The notes beneath the pieces are model-generated. The model saw nothing but the letters and a program-made list of their open reading frames with translations, ran no database searches and was not told where the DNA came from. Of a stretch of DNA of 64,000 nucleotides, positions 36,194 through 46,298 are shown one piece after another. Position 1 is the first letter of the stretch. Each line of letters begins with the position of its first letter. Made by a program: the position numbers and the translations under genes. Source of the DNA: Paracoccaceae bacterium (GTDB lineage: Bacteria; Pseudomonadota; Alphaproteobacteria; Rhodobacterales; Rhodobacteraceae); the NCBI GenBank assembly GCA_028284705.1, contig JANQRE010000046.1:1-64000 (forward strand), read 5' to 3'.

Positions 36194-37359
36194 GCGTCCT
36201 TGACCACCCGCAACTCTTCAAGGCCGCGAAAGTGGTAAATGTCGCGATAGCGCGGTGGTTCGGCGAGAGCGAGGTTCGGACAGCACTCAAAGAGCAGGCG
36301 CAAACCGATCTCAATCTCCAGCCGCGCCAGCGGTGCACCGACGCAGAAATGCAGACCGGCCCCGAAGCTGACATGTGGGGGCCCCTCGCGTTCGGGATCA
36401 AAAACATCCGGGTTTTCATAAGCTTGCGGGTCGCGATTGGCCGATCCTAGCAAGAGCCCGACCTGATCGCCGCGCCTGAAGGCGTGCCCCTCAACCTCGA
36501 CATCCTCCATCGCATAGCGCGTGAACATATGCAGCGGCGGATCGTGGCGCAGGACTTCTTCGCGAAAGGAGGGGGTGTCGCTGGGGCGAATGCCCGTCGC
36601 CAGCAGGGTTTTTGCCGCATTTCCCAGCGTGTGGACCGTGGCCTCATGACCGGCATTCAACAGCAGGATCAGGGTGGAGATCATCTCGTCTGTGGACAGC
36701 TTTTCGCCATCGGTCTCTGCCGCGATCAAATGCGAGATCAGATCGTCCGCAGGCGTCGCACGCCGCGCCTCGATATACTCCTGCAGGAAGGCGACGAAGT
36801 TTTCCGTTGCCGCCACGGCGCGATCCTCGTCCGCGCGGGTGCGTCCGGCCTGATACATGCCCACCATGGCGGCAGACCAGTCGCGCAGATCGTCGGCGCG
36901 GCCCTCCGGCACACCCATCAGCCGCGCGATGATCCGCACCGGCAGGGGTTCGGCGTAAGATGCGATCAGGTCCGCCTCTGCTGGCATCTCTTCGAGCAAC
37001 TCTTTGCAAAGGCGTGAAATTTCCGGACCTAGCGCAGAGATGCGCCGCGAGGTAAAGGCGCGCAACACCAGCCCCCGCAGCCGGGTGTGGCGCGGCGGCT
37101 CCAGTTCCAGCATGGAATGCGCTTCGACCGCATAAAACGGCGCAAGATGCTCTGGGATCTCGGGCGCAAATTCCGCAGGGCACTCGCGTCCAAAGCGTCG
37201 GTCGCGCAAGAGGGCTGAGACTGTGTCGTAGCGCCCCGCCACCGGCATCTCGTACTCGTCCCAGATCACCAATGGGCCTGCGTCACGCAACTGCGCGTAG
37301 AACGGGTAGGGGTTTTCAACGAAATCCGCGTCCGTCGGGCTCTGCGAAACTGTCTTCAT
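36190..37359 (-). CDS. Cytochrome P450
   Basis: Soluble bacterial P450 of 389 residues. The heme-binding loop FGAGLHFCVGAPLARLE carries the Cys ligand, the K-helix ExxR is in FREEVLRHDPP, and the I-helix oxygen-activation segment is LLNAGHEATVHTLG. Early DPLV-like and RHTRLRGLVLRAFT motifs (C-helix) match class I bacterial enzymes. No ferredoxin or reductase gene is adjacent. Substrate unknown. Confidence 0.93.
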   Translation of the reverse strand: MKTVSQSPTDADFVENPYPFYAQLRDAGPLVIWDEYEMPVAGRYDTVSALLRDRRFGRECPAEFAPEIPEHLAPFYAVEAHSMLELEPPRHTRLRGLVLRAFTSRRISALGPEISRLCKELLEEMPAEADLIASYAEPLPVRIIARLMGVPEGRADDLRDWSAAMVGMYQAGRTRADEDRAVAATENFVAFLQEYIEARRATPADDLISHLIAAETDGEKLSTDEMISTLILLLNAGHEATVHTLGNAAKTLLATGIRPSDTPSFREEVLRHDPPLHMFTRYAMEDVEVEGHAFRRGDQVGLLLGSANRDPQAYENPDVFDPEREGPPHVSFGAGLHFCVGAPLARLEIEIGLRLLFECCPNLALAEPPRYRDIYHFRGLEELRVVKDA

Positions 37360-37499
37360 CCTGTCGCTATCAGGCAGCTTTGCGCCATGTGCAAGAGCCG
37401 TAGCGCCAGTTTGCCCGCGCTTCGCAAGAAACTGAGCCTTTCCGTGCGCCCAATTCGCGCATAACCTGCGGGGACGACGAGCGGCGGAGGCGACCCGAG

Positions 37500-39383
37500 T
37501 TGGAAGCTATTGTTCTGACAACGGAAATGATGGTGGTGCTGGGACTTCTGGCCTTCACCGTCGGGCTGTTTGTCTCAGAGATCATCCGCATCGACCTGGC
37601 CGCTGTGCTGGTGATGGTCTGTCTCGGCGCGCTATCCTACCTGCCGGGCCTCGGCAATCTCGCTGACATTAACCACCTCTTTGACGGCTTTGCCTCCAAC
37701 GCCGTGATCTCGATCATCGCGGTGATGATTATCGGCGCGGGCCTGGATAAGACCGGGTTGATGAGCAAGGTCGCCAGCCTCATTCTGAAGAAGGGGGGTA
37801 CGACCGAGGGACGGATCATTCCGATCGTCTCTGGCACTGTCGGCGTGATTTCGAGCTTCATGCAGAATGTCGGTGCGGCGGCGCTGTTTTTGCCGGTCGT
37901 CAGCCGTATCTCCGCGCGCACGGGCCTGCCTCTGTCTCGGCTGCTCATGCCCATGGGGTTTTGCGCGATCCTGGGCGGGACCATGACGATGGTCGGCTCT
38001 TCACCGTTGATTTTGCTCAACGATCTGGTGCAGAGCGCCAATGAAGGCCTGCCCGCGGAACAGCAGATCGAACCGTTTGGCCTCTTCTCCGTGACACCTG
38101 TGGGCGTCTTTCTGGTTCTGACCGGTATTCTCTATTTCATGCTGCTCGGCCGTTGGGTGCTGCCCGCAAGTCCGGCGCGGGATGAGAGCACCTCCGGTCA
38201 ATCCATGCAGAGCTATGTGAAGCAGACCTATGGGCTCAAAGCCGATCTCTTCGAGGTGCTTGTGCCGGAAGGAAATATTCTGGTCGGGCAGACCCTGTCG
38301 GATATCATGGATGCCCATCACCTCTACATCATCGGCACGGATTATAAGGGCAAGAAGGTCGTGGCTCCCATGGTTGACACGGTGATCGAGACGCCTTGTC
38401 GGTTGGCGATCCTCGGCCTGCGCCGTGTCGTGGCGGAGTTTGCGGATATCTACGGGCTGACTGTTTTGCGCACGCCCGACCGGTTCTCCGAGGATTTTGC
38501 GACCACCCAGGCCGGGGTGGCGGAGATCGTCATACCGCCCGGATCGTCACTGATCGGCAAGGATTCCAAGGAGCTGCGCATTCGGCAGACCTATGGCTTT
38601 TCGCTGCTCGCGATCCATCGCGGTGAGGAGGTGTTGAGCAATGTGGAGACCGAGGATCACGAGGCCACGCGGCTCGGCACGGTGCAGTTCCGTCAGGGCG
38701 ACACGCTGATGGTTCACTCGCCCTGGGACTCGCTCGCGCGGCTCTTGTCGGACCGGGATTTCGTGGTGGTGACCACCGATTTCCCGCGTGAGGAACTCAG
38801 GCCTCACAAGGTGAACTGGGCTTTAACATTCTTCGCTATAGCGCTGATTTTGATCCTGTTTTCCGATATTCGCCTGTCGCTGTGCCTGCTGATCGGCGCG
38901 GTCGGCATGATCCTGTCGCGGGTTCTCTCCGTCGATGAGGCCTATGAGGCCGTGAGTTGGTCAACCGTGTTCCTCTTGGCCTCGTTGATCCCGCTCGGAC
39001 AGGCGGTGCAGGCCACCGGCACGGCTGCCTGGATCGCGCAGGAAATCCTGCGGCTTTTGGATGGCTGGCCGCTCTGGGGTCTGCAGGCGGGGCTGGCGGT
39101 GCTGGCCACGGGCTTCACGCTGGTGATGTCCAATGTCGGCGCCACCGTGCTGCTTGTGCCGCTCGCGGTCTCCATCGCGCTCGCGGCAGGCGGTGACCCG
39201 GGGATTTTCGCGCTGACGGTGGCGATCTCCACCTCGAACTCCTTCCTGATCCCGACCCATCAGGTGAATGCGCTGATCATGGGCCCGGCCGGCTATCGCG
39301 TGGTCGATTTCGTGCGCACGGGCGGGGTCATGACGGTGCTCTTTTTGGTGGTGTCGCTCACCGCCATGAACCTGTTTCTCTAA
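37500..39383 (+). CDS. SLC13/DASS-type permease with central TrkA-C (RCK_C) domains
   Basis: 627 residues, starting with TTG at 37500 (CGGAGG at 37485-37490 before it). The N-terminal half of the transporter (about 1-215) includes SSFMQNVGAAALFLPVVSR, the hairpin with the family's ion-binding motif. Residues about 230-420 form two soluble TrkA-C-like domains (VPEGNILVGQTLSDI and IPPGSSLIGKDSKELRIRQT). The second membrane half repeats the motif as VMSNVGATVLLVPLAVSIAL. Related proteins carry sulfate or other small anions with sodium. It is divergent from the P450 gene. Confidence 0.88.
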   Translation: MEAIVLTTEMMVVLGLLAFTVGLFVSEIIRIDLAAVLVMVCLGALSYLPGLGNLADINHLFDGFASNAVISIIAVMIIGAGLDKTGLMSKVASLILKKGGTTEGRIIPIVSGTVGVISSFMQNVGAAALFLPVVSRISARTGLPLSRLLMPMGFCAILGGTMTMVGSSPLILLNDLVQSANEGLPAEQQIEPFGLFSVTPVGVFLVLTGILYFMLLGRWVLPASPARDESTSGQSMQSYVKQTYGLKADLFEVLVPEGNILVGQTLSDIMDAHHLYIIGTDYKGKKVVAPMVDTVIETPCRLAILGLRRVVAEFADIYGLTVLRTPDRFSEDFATTQAGVAEIVIPPGSSLIGKDSKELRIRQTYGFSLLAIHRGEEVLSNVETEDHEATRLGTVQFRQGDTLMVHSPWDSLARLLSDRDFVVVTTDFPREELRPHKVNWALTFFAIALILILFSDIRLSLCLLIGAVGMILSRVLSVDEAYEAVSWSTVFLLASLIPLGQAVQATGTAAWIAQEILRLLDGWPLWGLQAGLAVLATGFTLVMSNVGATVLLVPLAVSIALAAGGDPGIFALTVAISTSNSFLIPTHQVNALIMGPAGYRVVDFVRTGGVMTVLFLVVSLTAMNLFL

Positions 39384-39421
39384 GGCGCGGGCTTTCGGCC
39401 TGCCTTGCAGGACCGACCCGG

Positions 39422-39443
39422 CTGGAGGGGCCAGCCCCTCCAG
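39422..39443. terminator. Strong hairpin between convergent SLC13 and tpiA genes
   Basis: CTGGAGGGG (39422-39430) and CCCCTCCAG (39435-39443) form a perfect 9-bp stem with loop CCAG. The following bases ACCTCCCAGAAGTATTTGTG look like an intergenic repeat I remember from other Rhodobacteraceae genomes, not verified here. No T-run follows, so factor-independent termination is uncertain. It is well placed to separate the two convergent transcripts. Confidence 0.55.
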
Positions 39444-39516
39444 ACCTCCCAGAAGTATTTGTGAAACATGGGAAGGGGCCAGGCGGGCCCGGAAGGGCGC
39501 GATGAGCGGGTGCGTG

Positions 39517-40266
39517 TCAGGAAGCTTCGAGGGCGGCGATGATCGGCGAGAAATCAGCAGCCTTGAGGCTGGCCCCACCGACAAGCGCGCCATCGACATT
39601 TGACACCGCAAAAATCTCCGCCGCATTGCCGGGTTTGACCGACCCGCCATAGAGAATGCGGGTCGAATTGCCGACCCCGTCGCCATAGCGCGCCACGAGT
39701 TTGGTGCGAATGAAATCATGCACTTCGCCGATCTGTTCCAGCGTCGGCACCTTGCCCGTGCCAATCGCCCAGACCGGTTCATAGGCAATCACCATATTCA
39801 CAGCCGTCACAATGTCGGGCAGGGAGCCTGCCAGCTGCCCGGCGATGATCTCCAGCGTATTCGCCGCCTCGCGCTCCTCCAGCGTTTCTCCGATGCAGAT
39901 CACAGCCGTCAGACCTGCTGCCATCGCCGCGCGGGCCTTGCCGCGCACATCATCATCCGTCTCTCCGTGATCCGTCCGGCGCTCCGAATGGCCGACAATC
40001 ACGTAAGACGCGCCCGCATCCTTCAGCATCGGCGCCGAGATGTCCCCGGTATGCGCCCCATCCTCGTGCGCATGGCAGTCCTGGCCACCGATGGCGAGCG
40101 TGTGGTCCGCGGCTGTGACGACCGCAGCGCTTAAAAGTGTCGCAGGCGGGCAGATCAGGATATCAATGTCCGGATCGGGATGGGCTTTCACCAGCGCCTC
40201 GATCTCGGTGAGGCTTGAGGACAGCCCGTTCATCTTCCAATTCCCGGCGGCAAGTTTGCGACGCAT
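39517..40266 (-). CDS. tpiA: Triosephosphate isomerase
   Basis: Interconverts dihydroxyacetone phosphate and glyceraldehyde 3-phosphate in central carbon metabolism. 249 residues. Active-site residues are visible: GNWKMNG with Lys near position 11, VGHSERR with the catalytic His, and [14 protein letters not shown] with the catalytic Glu and mobile loop. The phosphate loop is in [11 protein letters not shown]. Downstream of the TfoX-like gene on the same strand, six bases away. Confidence 0.96.
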   Translation of the reverse strand: MRRKLAAGNWKMNGLSSSLTEIEALVKAHPDPDIDILICPPATLLSAAVVTAADHTLAIGGQDCHAHEDGAHTGDISAPMLKDAGASYVIVGHSERRTDHGETDDDVRGKARAAMAAGLTAVICIGETLEEREAANTLEIIAGQLAGSLPDIVTAVNMVIAYEPVWAIGTGKVPTLEQIGEVHDFIRTKLVARYGDGVGNSTRILYGGSVKPGNAAEIFAVSNVDGALVGGASLKAADFSPIIAALEAS

Positions 40267-40272
40267 GCGAGG

Positions 40273-40605
40273 TCACTCCAGGTGTTTCAGGGTTTCGCGC
40301 GCCAGATCGCAGGCCAGCTCCGGATCGTCAAGTGCGGTATCGGGCAGGGTCCAGTAGGGCATGGCCGTCGGTTTGTCGCGACCCTCGCGTGTGTAGGTCC
40401 AGCGTTCAGATCCCATATTCTCGAGTTTAGCAATGAAATCAGCATCCTGTGCTTTGATCTTCAACACGCCATCGGACATCAGAATGGCAAAGATCGTGCC
40501 GTCTGCATACAGGCAAAGACCGCCCATCATCTTGCGTGTGGTGATCTCTCCAACGCCGTCAAACAGTTCAACGGCGCGGGCGATATCGGCGTCAGAGACA
40601 GCCAT
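40273..40605 (-). CDS. TfoX N-terminal-domain protein
   Basis: 110 residues from the ATG at 40605. GEITTRKMMGGLCLYADGTIF and the following strand-rich region are the TfoX_N fold seen at the N-terminus of the competence regulator TfoX/Sxy. The C-terminal half of TfoX is missing, as in many stand-alone members, so it cannot be called a competence activator. It begins at the stop of the Fe-S carrier gene (shared A) and continues towards tpiA. Confidence 0.85.
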   Translation of the reverse strand: MAVSDADIARAVELFDGVGEITTRKMMGGLCLYADGTIFAILMSDGVLKIKAQDADFIAKLENMGSERWTYTREGRDKPTAMPYWTLPDTALDDPELACDLARETLKHLE

Positions 40606-40970
40606 CAATCCTTGGCGAAGAGCGCGTCGTCGAATTTGATCGATTCACCGCAGCCGCAGGCCTCGGACACATTGGGATTGTTGAATTTAAACCCGCTCTC
40701 TAAGAGGCTGGTTTTATAGTCAATTTCCGTCCCGAACAGGAACATCTGCGCCATGGGTGCGATCAGAACCCGGGCGCCGTCCTGTTCGACCACCTCGTCA
40801 TGCTCGGTGATCTCATCGACATAATCCATGGTGTATTCCATGCCCGCGCAGCCGCCTTTCTTCACGCCGATGCGCAACCCCTTATGGCCTTGATTTTCCA
40901 TAAGTTTTGCGATCTGCGTTGCCGCGCGAGGGGTGATGGTGACCGCTTGTTTGCCGGGAATGCCGAACAT
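40605..40970 (-). CDS. A-type iron-sulfur carrier (IscA/SufA/ErpA-like)
   Basis: 121 residues. The three conserved Cys are present: one in KKGGCAGMEY and two in EACGCGES near the C-terminus, the ligands that hold an Fe-S cluster for delivery to target proteins. The ATG at 40970 overlaps the stop of the SufT-like gene; a GTG at 40973 is an alternative. Together the two genes form a small Fe-S assembly unit, presumably serving enzymes such as complex I. Confidence 0.92.
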   Translation of the reverse strand: MFGIPGKQAVTITPRAATQIAKLMENQGHKGLRIGVKKGGCAGMEYTMDYVDEITEHDEVVEQDGARVLIAPMAQMFLFGTEIDYKTSLLESGFKFNNPNVSEACGCGESIKFDDALFAKD

Positions 40971-41329
40971 CACATGAACCCCAGTTCCAGACGGGCCTCA
41001 TCCGACATCATGTCCATGCCCCAGGGCGGCTCCCAGACAAGGTCCACATCGACCTGTTTCACACCCGGCAGAGGCTCGATGGCGTCGGCGATCCAGCCGG
41101 GCATCTCGCCCGCGACGGGGCAACCGGGCGCGGTGAGGGTCATGGTGACTTTCACCTCGTTTTCCGCATTGATATCAATGGTGTAGACAAGGCCGAGATC
41201 GTAGATATTCACCGGAATTTCCGGATCATAGACCGACCGGCAGGCCTCCACCACGGCCTCGTGCAGAGGGTGATCCGTCGAGGAGGGCGCGATCATCGGC
41301 GTGCCTTCCATGGGCGTCTGTTCGTTCAT
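40970..41329 (-). CDS. SufT-like DUF59/MIP18 Fe-S assembly protein
   Basis: 119 residues. The DUF59 core is recognisable in SVYDPEIPVNIYDLGLVY, VTMTLTAPGCPV (the conserved Cys) and a C-terminal VWEPPWGMDMMSDEAR. SufT proteins help Fe-S cluster maturation. The N-terminal 20 residues are variable. It is the first gene of the minus-strand group with the A-type carrier, and is divergent from icd. Confidence 0.9.
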   Translation of the reverse strand: MNEQTPMEGTPMIAPSSTDHPLHEAVVEACRSVYDPEIPVNIYDLGLVYTIDINAENEVKVTMTLTAPGCPVAGEMPGWIADAIEPLPGVKQVDVDLVWEPPWGMDMMSDEARLELGFM

Positions 41330-41504
41330 GTCAAAGCTGCCTTTCAGGGCATTGTTGAGTGAAAATATAGGGATTGGAATGCCGGGCGTCCAGAGGTCCA
41401 GATTGCCGCGCCATGCGGGGGATGGCTGGCATATAGCGATTTCGACGGGGACAGATGCGGCTGGTTGTGTGTCTTCAATCTGTTTTCAACGCAAGTTGCA
41501 CAGA

Positions 41505-41532
41505 TTTGTCGCACCGTATACAACGGTATACT
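41505..41532 (+). promoter_or_regulatory. Candidate promoter and inverted repeat upstream of icd
   Basis: TTTGTC (41505-41510) and TATACT (41527-41532) are 16 bases apart, 61 bases before the icd start. The -10 overlaps a repeat of two GTATAC palindromes (41516-41521 and 41526-41531) separated by AACG, which may be an operator. The evidence is pattern only. Confidence 0.35.
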
Positions 41533-41592
41533 GTCGACGTGCAGCCAACCATCGGCTAAGAGAACCCCAAATTCAGCCATTGGGAGCATCGC

Positions 41593-43782
41593 ATGTCCGA
41601 CATCATTTACACCAAAGTGGACGAAGCACCGGAACTGGCCTCTGCGTCCTTTCTGCCGATCATTCAGAAATTTGCTTCTGCCGCAGGCGTCAGTGTCGGC
41701 ACGAAGGATATCAGCCTTGCGGGCCGCATTCTGGCGGCGTTCCCGGATCATCTCAGCGATGAGCAACGCCAATCAGATGATCTGGCCGAACTCGGTCGCC
41801 TGGTGAAAACACCCGAGGCGAATGTGATCAAGCTGCCCAATATCTCAGCCTCCGTGCCGCAACTGGTGGCGGCGATCAAAGAACTACAGTCGCAAGGCTT
41901 TGCTTTACCGGACTATCCGGAAGCTCCCGGCACCGAGGAAGAAAAGGCAGTGCGGGCAAAATACGATGCAGTCAAAGGCTCCGCCGTAAACCCGGTCTTG
42001 CGCGAAGGCAATTCCGACCGTCGCGCGGCGAAAGCCGTGAAGAGCTTCGCGCAGAATAACCCGCACCGGATGGGGGAGTGGACAGCGGATAGCAAGACGC
42101 ACGTGTCGTCGATGTCCGGAAATGACTTCTTCTCCAACGAGATATCCGCGACGCTGGCCAAGGATGCGGTTGCGAAAATCGTGCTGCAGACGGATAGCGG
42201 CGAAATTCTTCTTAAAGACGGCATTGAGTACCCCGCGGGCACGGTCGTGGATGCGACTTTCATGAGCGCTGCGGCTTTGAAGGAGTTCCTCGCTACCGAG
42301 ATCGAGAAGACGAAAGAGCAGGGCATCCTGTTCTCCATCCACCTCAAGGCGACGATGATGAAGGTCTCGGACCCGATCCTGTTTGGTCATGCGGTGAAGG
42401 CGTTCCTGGCGCCGGTCTTCGACAAACATGGCGAAGCGATGGCGGCCCTCGGCGTGAACCCGAATTCCGGCCTTGGCGACCTGTTGGACCGGGTGAAGGA
42501 CAACGCGGAGATCATGGCCGATATCGACGCCTGCATGGCCGATCGCCCGCCGATGTATATGGTCGATAGCGACCGGGGCATCACAAACCTGCACGTGTCG
42601 TCTGACGTGATTATCGACGCCTCGATGCCTGCCCTGATCCGGGCTGGCGGCAAGGGCTGGGGGCCGGACGGCAAGGAGGCGGACGCCAATTGTGTGATCC
42701 CCGACAACTCCTATGCGCCGGTCTATGACGAGACCATCAAGTTCTTCAAAGAAAACGGGAAATTGAACCCGGCCACCGCCGGAACCGTGCAGAATATCGG
42801 CCTGATGGCACAGAAGGCGGAGGAATATGGCTCTCACCCCACAACCTTCGAGGTCCCGGAGGCAGGCACTGTCAGGATGATCCTCGATGACGGCACTGTC
42901 CTGCATGAACATGCGGTGCAGGCGGGCGATATCTGGCGTTCGGCCTCGGCCCGGAAAGCGCCGATTGAAGACTGGGTGAACCTCGCCATCTCGCGTCAGA
43001 AGGCGGAAGGGTGTCGCGCGATCTTCTGGCTCAACAAGGATCGCGCCCATGACGCTGAGCTGATCGCCTATGTGACGCCAATCCTTGAGGCGCAAGGCGT
43101 GGCCGACAAGTTCGAGATCATGGCGCCGCGTGAAGCGACACGGGCCTCGCTGGAGACGATCACCAAGGGTGAGAACACCATCGCAATCACCGGCAACGTG
43201 CTGCGCGACTACCTGACCGATCTCTTCCCCATTCTGGAACTGGCCACGTCTGCCAAGATGCTCTCCATCGTGAAACTGATGAATGGCGGTGGTCTGTTTG
43301 AGACCGGTGCTGGCGGTTCGGCGCCGAAACATGTTCAGCAGTTGAACGAGGAAAACCACCTGCGGTGGGACAGTCTGGGCGAGTTCTGTGCCTTGGGCGA
43401 AAGTTTGATGTTCCTGGCAGATGCCAAGAACAACGACAAGGCGCGGGTTTTGGGCGAGGCAGTTGAGGCGGCCACGCAAGGTATCCTCGACCATGGCCGC
43501 TCGCCGTCACGCAAGGTGGGTGAGCCCGACAACCGCGACAGCCACTATTGGTTTGCCCGCTACTGGGCCGAGGCCTTGGCAGCGCAAAGTGACGATGCAG
43601 ACCTCGCCGCGCATTTTGCACCGATTGCCGAGGCACTGGCATCGAACGAGACCAAGATCGTCGCCGAGCTTGCCGCCGTGCAGGGTCCCGCTGCCGATCT
43701 GGGCGGTTATTACCGCACCGATGCCTCCAAAACAGCGGCGGTGATGCGCCCCTCGGCGACGCTGAACAGCATTATCGGCTAA
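41593..43782 (+). CDS. icd: NADP-dependent isocitrate dehydrogenase, monomeric type
   Basis: TCA-cycle enzyme converting isocitrate to 2-oxoglutarate and producing NADPH. The 729-residue length and the sequence show the large monomeric class (IDH-II), unrelated in appearance to the 400-residue dimeric form. Diagnostic segments: [14 protein letters not shown] at the N-terminus, [15 protein letters not shown] (substrate binding), [12 protein letters not shown]-type [16 protein letters not shown] and [14 protein letters not shown]. It stands alone with its own promoter region. Confidence 0.96.
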   Translation: MSDIIYTKVDEAPELASASFLPIIQKFASAAGVSVGTKDISLAGRILAAFPDHLSDEQRQSDDLAELGRLVKTPEANVIKLPNISASVPQLVAAIKELQSQGFALPDYPEAPGTEEEKAVRAKYDAVKGSAVNPVLREGNSDRRAAKAVKSFAQNNPHRMGEWTADSKTHVSSMSGNDFFSNEISATLAKDAVAKIVLQTDSGEILLKDGIEYPAGTVVDATFMSAAALKEFLATEIEKTKEQGILFSIHLKATMMKVSDPILFGHAVKAFLAPVFDKHGEAMAALGVNPNSGLGDLLDRVKDNAEIMADIDACMADRPPMYMVDSDRGITNLHVSSDVIIDASMPALIRAGGKGWGPDGKEADANCVIPDNSYAPVYDETIKFFKENGKLNPATAGTVQNIGLMAQKAEEYGSHPTTFEVPEAGTVRMILDDGTVLHEHAVQAGDIWRSASARKAPIEDWVNLAISRQKAEGCRAIFWLNKDRAHDAELIAYVTPILEAQGVADKFEIMAPREATRASLETITKGENTIAITGNVLRDYLTDLFPILELATSAKMLSIVKLMNGGGLFETGAGGSAPKHVQQLNEENHLRWDSLGEFCALGESLMFLADAKNNDKARVLGEAVEAATQGILDHGRSPSRKVGEPDNRDSHYWFARYWAEALAAQSDDADLAAHFAPIAEALASNETKIVAELAAVQGPAADLGGYYRTDASKTAAVMRPSATLNSIIG

Positions 43783-43864
43783 CCTTCCCCGGTCCCGGGG
43801 CTGCTTCTGCGGCGGCCCTGGATTTGATCTATACCTTGCCCTGCGACGAGCTTAGCGTCGGCCC

Positions 43865-45076
43865 ATGACCGAACCGACCGCCCATGACAGCAGCTATTCC
43901 TGGCTGCGCCTGCTGATCACGCTCGCGATTGGCATCGTGGGCAATGTCGGCATGTGGGCGATCATTGTGATCATGCCCTATGTGCAGGCGGAGTTTGGCG
44001 GCGGGCGGGCCGAGGCCTCGCTGCCCTACACGCTGACGATGGTGGGTTTCGCACTGGGCAATTTCGCCATCGGGCGGGCGGTGGATCGTTTTGGGGTCAT
44101 GTGGTCGGTGATTGGCGCGACCGTCTTGCAGGCCGTGGGCTTTGGCATCGCGGCGATGGCCCCCTCAATTGCGGTTCTGTCGGCGGTGCAGTTCTTTGTG
44201 GGGTTCGGATCGGCGGTGTGTTTCGGCCCGCTGATCGCCGATATCTCGCATTGGTTCTTTCGGCGCCGGGGCATCGCGGTGGCACTGGTCGCGAGTGGTA
44301 ATTACCTCTCCGGCGCGATCTGGCCCTTGATTTTGGCGAGCATTCTGGCCGGGGGCGGCTGGCGGGACGCCTACCTCATCATCGCTGCGGTGATGCTGGT
44401 GACCATGGTCCCGCCGGCCTTGGCGCTGCGGCGGAGATTGCCGGAAGCGGATGGGGCGAAGGCGGAAGCGGCGGCAGAGTTGAACCGGCGCACGGTGCCG
44501 TTTTCCTCGACGACTTTGGTATGGCTTCTGTGGCTCGCCGGGATCGGCTGCTGCGTGGCGATGTCGATGCCGCAGGTGCATATCGTCGCCTATTGCGTCG
44601 ATCTGGGATACGGGCCAGCCGTAGGTGCGGAGATGCTGTCGCTGATGCTTCTGGGCGGGGTCGTGTCGCGGGTCATCTCGGGGCTCTTGGCGGATCGGTT
44701 GGGTGGCGTGATGACGCTGCTGATCGGAGCCTCGGCACAATGCGTGGCGTTGTTCCTCTATCTGCCGTTCGACGCGATGATCTCGCTTTATCTCGTCTCG
44801 ATGGTCTTCGGGCTTTCGCAAGGCGGCATTGTGCCGAGCTACGCCGTGATCGTGCGGGAATATCTGCCCGCGCGGGAGGCGGGCGAGAAGGTGGGCTTCG
44901 TGATCATGGCGACGATTTTCGGCATGGCGCTGGGCGGCTGGATGTCGGGCTGGATCTACGACGCCACCGGGTCGTATCAACTGGCCTTCCTCAACGGCAT
45001 CGGTTGGAACCTGATCACCATCGTGATCATGCTGGTGCTGCTCACGCGGTCGAGACGGGCGCGTGTGGCGCTCTGA
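43865..45076 (+). CDS. Major facilitator superfamily transporter
   Basis: 403 residues, twelve predicted transmembrane helices in two halves around a cytoplasmic loop near residue 200. IGRAVDRFGVMWSVIG is the typical loop 2-3 motif, and its counterpart in the second half is GLLADRLGGVMTLLIG. The pattern resembles monocarboxylate/oxalate-type MFS permeases (RhtB-free, OFA-like), but substrate cannot be read. It lies between icd and tgt; linkage to either is only positional. Confidence 0.85.
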   Translation: MTEPTAHDSSYSWLRLLITLAIGIVGNVGMWAIIVIMPYVQAEFGGGRAEASLPYTLTMVGFALGNFAIGRAVDRFGVMWSVIGATVLQAVGFGIAAMAPSIAVLSAVQFFVGFGSAVCFGPLIADISHWFFRRRGIAVALVASGNYLSGAIWPLILASILAGGGWRDAYLIIAAVMLVTMVPPALALRRRLPEADGAKAEAAAELNRRTVPFSSTTLVWLLWLAGIGCCVAMSMPQVHIVAYCVDLGYGPAVGAEMLSLMLLGGVVSRVISGLLADRLGGVMTLLIGASAQCVALFLYLPFDAMISLYLVSMVFGLSQGGIVPSYAVIVREYLPAREAGEKVGFVIMATIFGMALGGWMSGWIYDATGSYQLAFLNGIGWNLITIVIMLVLLTRSRRARVAL

Positions 45077-45115
45077 CTTGCGTTTCGAGAGGGTTTGCCC
45101 CTAAAGGCTGCGCCC

Positions 45116-46243
45116 ATGTCGACGTTTTCCTTCTCTCTCAACGCCACGGATGGACGCGCACGCACCGGCGTGATTTCAACGCCGCGCGGGGATATCCGCA
45201 CGCCTGCTTTCATGCCGGTGGGCACGGCGGCGACGGTGAAAGCGATGATGCCGGAGAGTGTGCGGGCCACAGGCGCGGATATTCTCTTGGGCAACACCTA
45301 TCATCTGATGCTGCGCCCCACCGCGGAGCGGATCAACGCCTTGGGCGGATTGCATAAGTTCATGAACTGGGAGCGACCGATCCTGACGGATTCGGGCGGC
45401 TTTCAGGTGATGTCGCTGGCGGAACTTCGGAAACTGACCGAAGAGGGCGTGACGTTCAAATCCCATATCGACGGCTCCAAGCATGAACTGACGCCGGAGC
45501 GGTCGATGGAGATCCAGAAGCTTCTGGGTTCGGACATCGTGATGTGTTTTGACGAATGTCCTGCGCTGCCGGCAGATCGCGAGCGGATCGCCGAGTCGAT
45601 GCGCCTCTCGATGCGCTGGGCGGCGCGCTCGAAAGACGCGTTTGGCGAGAGGCCCGGGCATGCGCTCTTTGGTATCCAGCAAGGTGGTTTGGAGGAGGAC
45701 TTGCGGGCCGAGAGCGCCGAAGCACTGCGGGGGATAGGGTTTGACGGCTATGCGGTCGGGGGCCTGGCCGTTGGTGAGGGGCAGGAGGCGATGTTTGCCT
45801 GTCTCGACTATGCGCCGGAGCAATTGCCGAGCGACAAGCCGCGTTACCTGATGGGGGTGGGCAAACCCGATGACATCGTCGGCGCGGTGAAGCGCGGGAT
45901 CGACATGATGGATTGTGTGTTGCCGTCGCGATCGGGACGGACCGGGCAGGCCTGGACCCACCGCGGACAGGTGAATATCAAGAATGCCCGCCACGCCGAC
46001 GATCCGCGGCCCTTGGATGAGGCCTGCACCTGTCCGGCCTGCTCAAACTACTCGCGGGCCTATCTGCACCATGTGTTCCGCTCGCAGGAAATCATCTCGT
46101 CGATGCTGCTGACCTGGCACAATTTGCATTATTATCAGGAGCTTATGGCGGAGATGCGCGCGGCGATTGCGGCAGGCAGATTTGCTGAATTCGAAGCACA
46201 GTTTCACGCGATGCGCGCTGAGGGCGACATCGACACGCTGTGA
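45116..46243 (+). CDS. tgt: tRNA-guanine transglycosylase (queuine tRNA-ribosyltransferase)
   Basis: Exchanges guanine 34 for preQ1 in tRNAs with GUN anticodons. 375 residues from the ATG at 45116; seven extra upstream residues from a TTG are unlikely. The active-site Asp is in [13 protein letters not shown] and the nucleophile Asp in [13 protein letters not shown]. The zinc site is [16 protein letters not shown] (three Cys and a His). The usual partner queA is not in the window. Confidence 0.96.
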   Translation: MSTFSFSLNATDGRARTGVISTPRGDIRTPAFMPVGTAATVKAMMPESVRATGADILLGNTYHLMLRPTAERINALGGLHKFMNWERPILTDSGGFQVMSLAELRKLTEEGVTFKSHIDGSKHELTPERSMEIQKLLGSDIVMCFDECPALPADRERIAESMRLSMRWAARSKDAFGERPGHALFGIQQGGLEEDLRAESAEALRGIGFDGYAVGGLAVGEGQEAMFACLDYAPEQLPSDKPRYLMGVGKPDDIVGAVKRGIDMMDCVLPSRSGRTGQAWTHRGQVNIKNARHADDPRPLDEACTCPACSNYSRAYLHHVFRSQEIISSMLLTWHNLHYYQELMAEMRAAIAAGRFAEFEAQFHAMRAEGDIDTL

Positions 46244-46298
46244 GGATGTCGGGGAGACGCGCGTGCAGGGCACGACGCCCCTCCCGCCATCCCGCAGG

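Noticed and set aside
41905-43494. A 529-codon minus-strand frame opposite icd
   Set aside because: Shadow of the monomeric isocitrate dehydrogenase gene, with no recognisable domain.
43787-43800. CCCCG/CGGGG hairpin behind icd
   Set aside because: Only a 5-bp stem with no T-run; too weak to call a terminator.
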